The translations under genes and the position numbers were made by a program. From Nitrososphaeria archaeon (GTDB taxonomy: Archaea > Thermoproteota > Nitrososphaeria > Nitrososphaerales > Nitrosopumilaceae), in assembly GCA_010028495.1 (NCBI GenBank), contig RHCX01000003.1, positions 1 through 47,128 of the forward strand: 47,128 nucleotides of DNA, read 5' to 3'. This document shows positions 47,074 through 47,128 of this stretch, in pieces (positions within the stretch are counted from its first letter, which is position 1; every line of letters begins with the position of its first letter). A model generated the notes under the pieces. That model ran no database searches. It was not told where the DNA came from and was given only the letters and a program-made list of their open reading frames with translations.

Positions 47074-47128
47074 ACCGACTCGTTTTGAGACCTTAATGTC
47101 TTTTATTAAAATGGAATTAATTCAATAA

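Noticed and set aside
1-47128. CRISPR arrays, transposases, integrases, phage genes
   Set aside because: No regularly spaced repeats and no mobile-element proteins seen; gene content is core archaeal.

Overview
The window is 47 kb of a mesophilic ammonia-oxidising thaumarchaeon (Nitrososphaerota, probably group I.1a, Nitrosopumilales-like). The assignment rests on an AOA-type NirK, ADP-forming 3-hydroxypropionyl-CoA synthetase next to a crotonyl-CoA hydratase (HP/HB carbon cycle), LysW-dependent lysine and arginine clusters, and a divergent FtsZ. The region is dense and mostly core metabolism and information processing. I see no CRISPR array, transposon, prophage, rRNA or tRNA. Features beyond ordinary housekeeping: (i) two LysW amino-group carrier genes, where the copy in the homocitrate/LysX/LysK cluster ends EDWGQ instead of EDWGE, replacing the glutamate that should be the attachment point; (ii) the shared argB/lysZ and argD/lysJ genes are both broken, one by a +1 homopolymer shift and one by an internal deletion of about 50 codons; (iii) an FtsZ homologue with an eroded GTP-binding signature; (iv) a diphthine synthase fused to a DUF357-like domain and co-operonic with lysK; (v) MetH split into two distant genes; (vi) five convergent gene pairs overlapping by exactly 4 nt through shared stop codons; (vii) an inverted repeat upstream of the lysine cluster beside an Lrp/AsnC gene. 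All calls come from reading the sequence and translations; no database search was run.
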